NCBI RefSeq assembly: GCF_023715225.1
Contig: NZ_JAMBNS010000010.1
Coordinates: 62,001-126,000, forward strand
DNA: 64,000 nucleotides
Reading direction: 5' to 3'
From: Robertmurraya korlensis
GTDB lineage: Bacteria > Bacillota > Bacilli > Bacillales > Cytobacillaceae
This document shows, piece by piece, positions 61,512 to 64,000 of the stretch. Position 1 is the stretch's first letter; each line of letters begins with the position of its first letter. The notes beneath the pieces were generated by a model that was given only the letters and a program-made list of their open reading frames with translations, did no database searches and was not told where the DNA came from. Made by a program: the position numbers and the translations under genes.

Positions 61512-62723
61512 TCAAACCGCTTCCGTTCCCCACTTCTTCTCATCCTGAACAAACAGGATACCCAACTCATGATGATCGCCTTCGTAGAGAGCTCGCTGGA
61601 CAAAACGAACCTGTCCATTGACGTCTAATACCTCAAGCTTACAGTGAGCACGGTTCCGTTGCAGTGCCTCATAGACCTCTGCTTCGTTATGCACGATTGT
61701 TCCATTTACCTTAGAAACAATCTCCCCAACGGATAGCAGCATTTTTTGTGCAGGAGAATGAGGAAGAACTCCTAAAATCATGACCCCTTGATTGCGCTTG
61801 GAAAAATAGAATGGACCGCTCTCTTCCTTCGTTTTTTGACTAAAATAGATTACCTCTCGACCAAGGATTCCGATGGCAACAACGGCTAATGATAGAATCG
61901 GCAGCCAATACGACGCGATCGCGATGGCTGTTAGAACGAAGCCATGAGCCATGATTTGCTTTCCTACATGTGTGACTGCTTGGGTTGGCAGTGCTCCTTG
62001 GATGTGCTGATAATGCCCGAGGGCAAACGGAACAAGCAATAGTCCGTAACCTTCTCCACCCACATCAAACAATGGCCACCATCCAAACGGCATCTGCTGG
62101 AGGGCATCTCCAGGGATCAACAGAAGAAGCGGCAACATCCATACTCGTTTGAGTTCGTGCACGCCTACTCGTTGGCCGCGCTTGCTCGTCATGAGCTTTG
62201 GCGAGGTCCCCTTCTTTCCATTTTTCAAAATAAGAGTGCCTTCTGCTATGACTAGTAGAGCTAGAAGGACCGTGATGGACGGATAGAGCTTGTCTTCTAG
62301 ACTTCTGAAGAGCTCTGGAAAAAGCGGGATGCTCCAGTCTTTGCCCGCTGTGAAAAAAATGGCGAAGAAGGTGAGACCCACTGTGTATACCGATGATAGC
62401 AGGCGTACACGAATGCTCAGGATGATCGTGATTGCTGCGATAAACAGGATGGCCGCTAGTGGAATGACCACTCCTGCGGTGATCATGATGATCGACAGTA
62501 TGGATCCGAGCATTAGTCCGAGCGGTAGTAATTGACGAAGCTCATAATAAGCATTTTCGGCGCGAACGTGAAAATGACTTCGCTCCCTCTTTACTCGAGA
62601 AACTCCTAAAAATGCCGCGAGTAGGAATGTGAAGTAGAACACTGGATGAATTAATAGTTTTGCGAATCCCCAAGCCATTTCTAATAGCCACTCTAGAACC
62701 AATCTAGCCACCAACCTTATCAA
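61512..62723 (-). CDS. minJ: MinJ-like cell-division topology protein (TM + PDZ)
   Basis: 403 residues, close to B. subtilis MinJ (397). Several membrane helices, then a C-terminal PDZ domain (GVMILGVLPHSPAQKMLLSV, GEIVSKVNGTIVHNEAEVYE). MinJ bridges DivIVA and MinD at poles and septa. Synteny with ctpB matches B. subtilis (minJ-swrA-ctpB) without swrA. No ATG is available near the N-terminus; TTG 62723 is the longest reading and other TTG/GTG codons a few residues later are possible. Confidence 0.85.
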   Translation of the reverse strand: MIRLVARLVLEWLLEMAWGFAKLLIHPVFYFTFLLAAFLGVSRVKRERSHFHVRAENAYYELRQLLPLGLMLGSILSIIMITAGVVIPLAAILFIAAITIILSIRVRLLSSVYTVGLTFFAIFFTAGKDWSIPLFPELFRSLEDKLYPSITVLLALLVIAEGTLILKNGKKGTSPKLMTSKRGQRVGVHELKRVWMLPLLLLIPGDALQQMPFGWWPLFDVGGEGYGLLLVPFALGHYQHIQGALPTQAVTHVGKQIMAHGFVLTAIAIASYWLPILSLAVVAIGILGREVIYFSQKTKEESGPFYFSKRNQGVMILGVLPHSPAQKMLLSVGEIVSKVNGTIVHNEAEVYEALQRNRAHCKLEVLDVNGQVRFVQRALYEGDHHELGILFVQDEKKWGTEAV

Positions 62724-62844
62724 TCTATTTCCGAACTTTCCTATTAATCTTTATTTTACCAAATGAAAGGAGAATTCGATATTAGAAATATTTTGGATAA
62801 TACTGGAGATGAGGTTTTTAGAGGAGAATCGGTCTTGGAATGTA

Positions 62845-62879
62845 CAGAAAATACCCCCTCACCTACCAGGCAAGGGGGC
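62845..62879 (-). terminator. Terminator after ctpB
   Basis: On the minus strand CCCCCTTGCCT-GGT-AGGTGAGGGGG (11 bp with two G-U pairs) followed by TATTTT. Confidence 0.88.
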
Positions 62880-62888
62880 ACTCTTCCA

Positions 62889-64000
62889 TTATTTCGCCAG
62901 CAACCGGAGTCCAGTCTGCAACTGCGTGTCATTGCTATCCTTCTTCATTTCTTCAACCACCGCACTCTGGAGAGCACTGGCTGTTTTGCTGTCAATTTTC
63001 CCCGTCATCTCTAGATCGTGTTGACGTTGGAAAGCCATGACGGAGGTCTCGGTACGGTCGTTGAAATAGCCGTCCTCTCGACCCGGATCAAGTCCAAGTG
63101 CCTTCAGCATTTGCTGGGCATTTTTAATTTGCTCGTTGTTCATATCCTTCTCTAGCGCTTCGGTGATCTGAAGCGGATGCGTGTGATACAAGTCTGATTG
63201 GGCAATCTTCACATCAGGTTCAATCCCCTTTTTGTGAATCCAGTTTCCATCAGGAGTTAACCACTTAAACAGTGTGAGCTTAATATTGCTGCCATCCCCC
63301 ATCGGCACGGCTTGCTGAACGGTTCCTTTTCCGAACGTGGTCTCACCGATAAGTTGGAATCCTTCCGCTTCCTGCAAAGCACCAGCAAGAATTTCTGAAG
63401 CTGAGGCGCTACCTTTATCAATCAGTACCGCAACAGGATAGTCTTTGTCCTTCGTTAGGTTTGAAAAATAACGCATCTTTTCGCCATTTCGTTTCTCGAT
63501 CTGAACGAACGGCTTTTCCTTTGACACGAATTCTTTCAAGATTTCCTCTACACTCGATAAAAGTCCACCCGGATTGCCACGCACATCAATCAATAATCCG
63601 TCAATGCCCTTATCTTCAAGGGCCTTTAACTCCTTCTTAAACTCTTTAGCCGTTTCTTCTGAGAAAGAGGTGATCTCAAGATACCCGATTTCCTTCCCAT
63701 TCTGTTTTTTCACATCACTATGCACCGTGATCTGAGGAATCTCATCACGCTTAACATTGACAACAAGCGGCTTGGTTAGGCCACTACGAGCGATTTCCAA
63801 CTTCACCTTTGTTCCTTTTTTTCCACGGATTTTGAGGGTTGCTTCATATAGGTCCACCCCGTCCAAGCGTTCTCCATCCACCGATAGTATTTGGTCATTT
63901 GGACGCAAGCCCGCTTTTTCCGCTGGAGAATCTTTAAATGGAGACACGATGACAATTTTGCCATCGACTAAACCTACTTCTGCACCGATCCCTTCAAACG
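62889..64000 (-). CDS. ctpB: Carboxy-terminal processing protease CtpB (partial)
   Basis: The 5' end is cut by the right window edge; about 370 residues are visible. PDZ (SPFKDSPAEKAGLRPNDQIL then SVDGE), the S41 core with DVRGNPGGLLSSV, catalytic Ser in DKGSASASEILAGAL and catalytic Lys in GETTFGKGTVQQ, and a C-terminal peptidoglycan-binding repeat (MLKALGLDPGREDGYFNDRT). In B. subtilis CtpB cleaves SpoIVFA to trigger SigK activation during sporulation. The gene lies upstream of minJ with a terminator between. Confidence 0.92.
   Translation of the reverse strand, partial: FEGIGAEVGLVDGKIVIVSPFKDSPAEKAGLRPNDQILSVDGERLDGVDLYEATLKIRGKKGTKVKLEIARSGLTKPLVVNVKRDEIPQITVHSDVKKQNGKEIGYLEITSFSEETAKEFKKELKALEDKGIDGLLIDVRGNPGGLLSSVEEILKEFVSKEKPFVQIEKRNGEKMRYFSNLTKDKDYPVAVLIDKGSASASEILAGALQEAEGFQLIGETTFGKGTVQQAVPMGDGSNIKLTLFKWLTPDGNWIHKKGIEPDVKIAQSDLYHTHPLQITEALEKDMNNEQIKNAQQMLKALGLDPGREDGYFNDRTETSVMAFQRQHDLEMTGKIDSKTASALQSAVVEEMKKDSNDTQLQTGLRLLAK

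Noticed and set aside
62763-63040. Overlapping plus-strand ORFs at the minJ-ctpB junction
   Set aside because: They cross the ctpB terminator and its coding 3' end in the wrong strand, with no supporting features.

Overview
The window looks like chromosomal DNA from an endospore-forming Bacillaceae (Bacillus-like, AT-rich, low-GC Gram-positive). The evidence is a small acid-soluble spore protein gene, a SigB-type promoter, a minJ-ctpB neighbourhood as in Bacillus subtilis, many CcpA cre-like boxes, Fur boxes, T-box regulation, strong Shine-Dalgarno sites and frequent TTG/GTG starts. I see no rRNA, tRNA, transposase, phage gene or CRISPR array. Both edges cut genes: a CNNM/TlyC-type membrane protein on the left and ctpB on the right.

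Layout: 0-3 kb, CNNM protein, MerR regulator, and a ferric-reductase-like/ApbE/Ser-rich peptide operon. 3-6.3 kb, NAD salvage: nrtR-pnuC-nadR under a near-perfect palindromic operator, plus pncA. 6.3-7.9 kb, an NhaC-family transporter behind an unusually short T-box leader. 8-10 kb, quinone/catechol stress genes (catE, an HxlR redox sensor, DoxX). 10.1-16.3 kb, arsenic resistance: arsR-arsB-arsC, and arsD-arsA with an in-frame-UGA HesB-like gene (probable selenoprotein) and a Cys phosphatase, plus a second ArsR with two Cys-rich mini-proteins. 16.5-18.6 kb, an LmrA/LmrB-type multidrug pair. 18.7-23.5 kb, LysR, small membrane proteins, a thioredoxin-like protein, a secreted esterase and AraC. 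23.6-32.5 kb, a glycolipid/glycan-type operon (epimerase, flippase-like, phosphodiesterase, GT2) interleaved with Fur-controlled iron genes (FTR1, its extracytoplasmic partner, and a three-repeat lipoprotein). 32.6-39 kb, alpha-galactoside uptake and hydrolysis (LacI, MsmEFG-type ABC transporter, GH36). 39-42.5 kb, an MFS transporter, a Gly/Tyr/Pro-rich peptide, and a nuclease-fold/HTH protein flanked by copies of a palindromic repeat. 42.6-47.8 kb, C4-dicarboxylate use (dctP, dctS-dctR, malic enzyme). 48-50.7 kb, SASP, a small membrane protein and a chemoreceptor. 50.9-61.2 kb, a pentitol-type PTS operon (MtlR-like activator, IIA, IIB, IIC, two dehydrogenases, Rpe, RpiB, transketolase). 61.5-64 kb, minJ and ctpB.

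The genes form compact catabolic or stress modules, each with a local regulator. Six cre-like sites tie the esterase, alpha-galactoside, dicarboxylate and pentitol modules to carbon catabolite control. Two Fur-controlled promoters drive the iron genes. The most notable observations are: the UGA-containing HesB-like gene with a SECIS-like hairpin inside an arsenic operon; the compact T-box; a perfect hairpin lying between the Shine-Dalgarno site and TTG start of the first gene; the Fur-controlled triplicated lipoprotein; and a ~200 bp repeat made of four palindromes, present three times.
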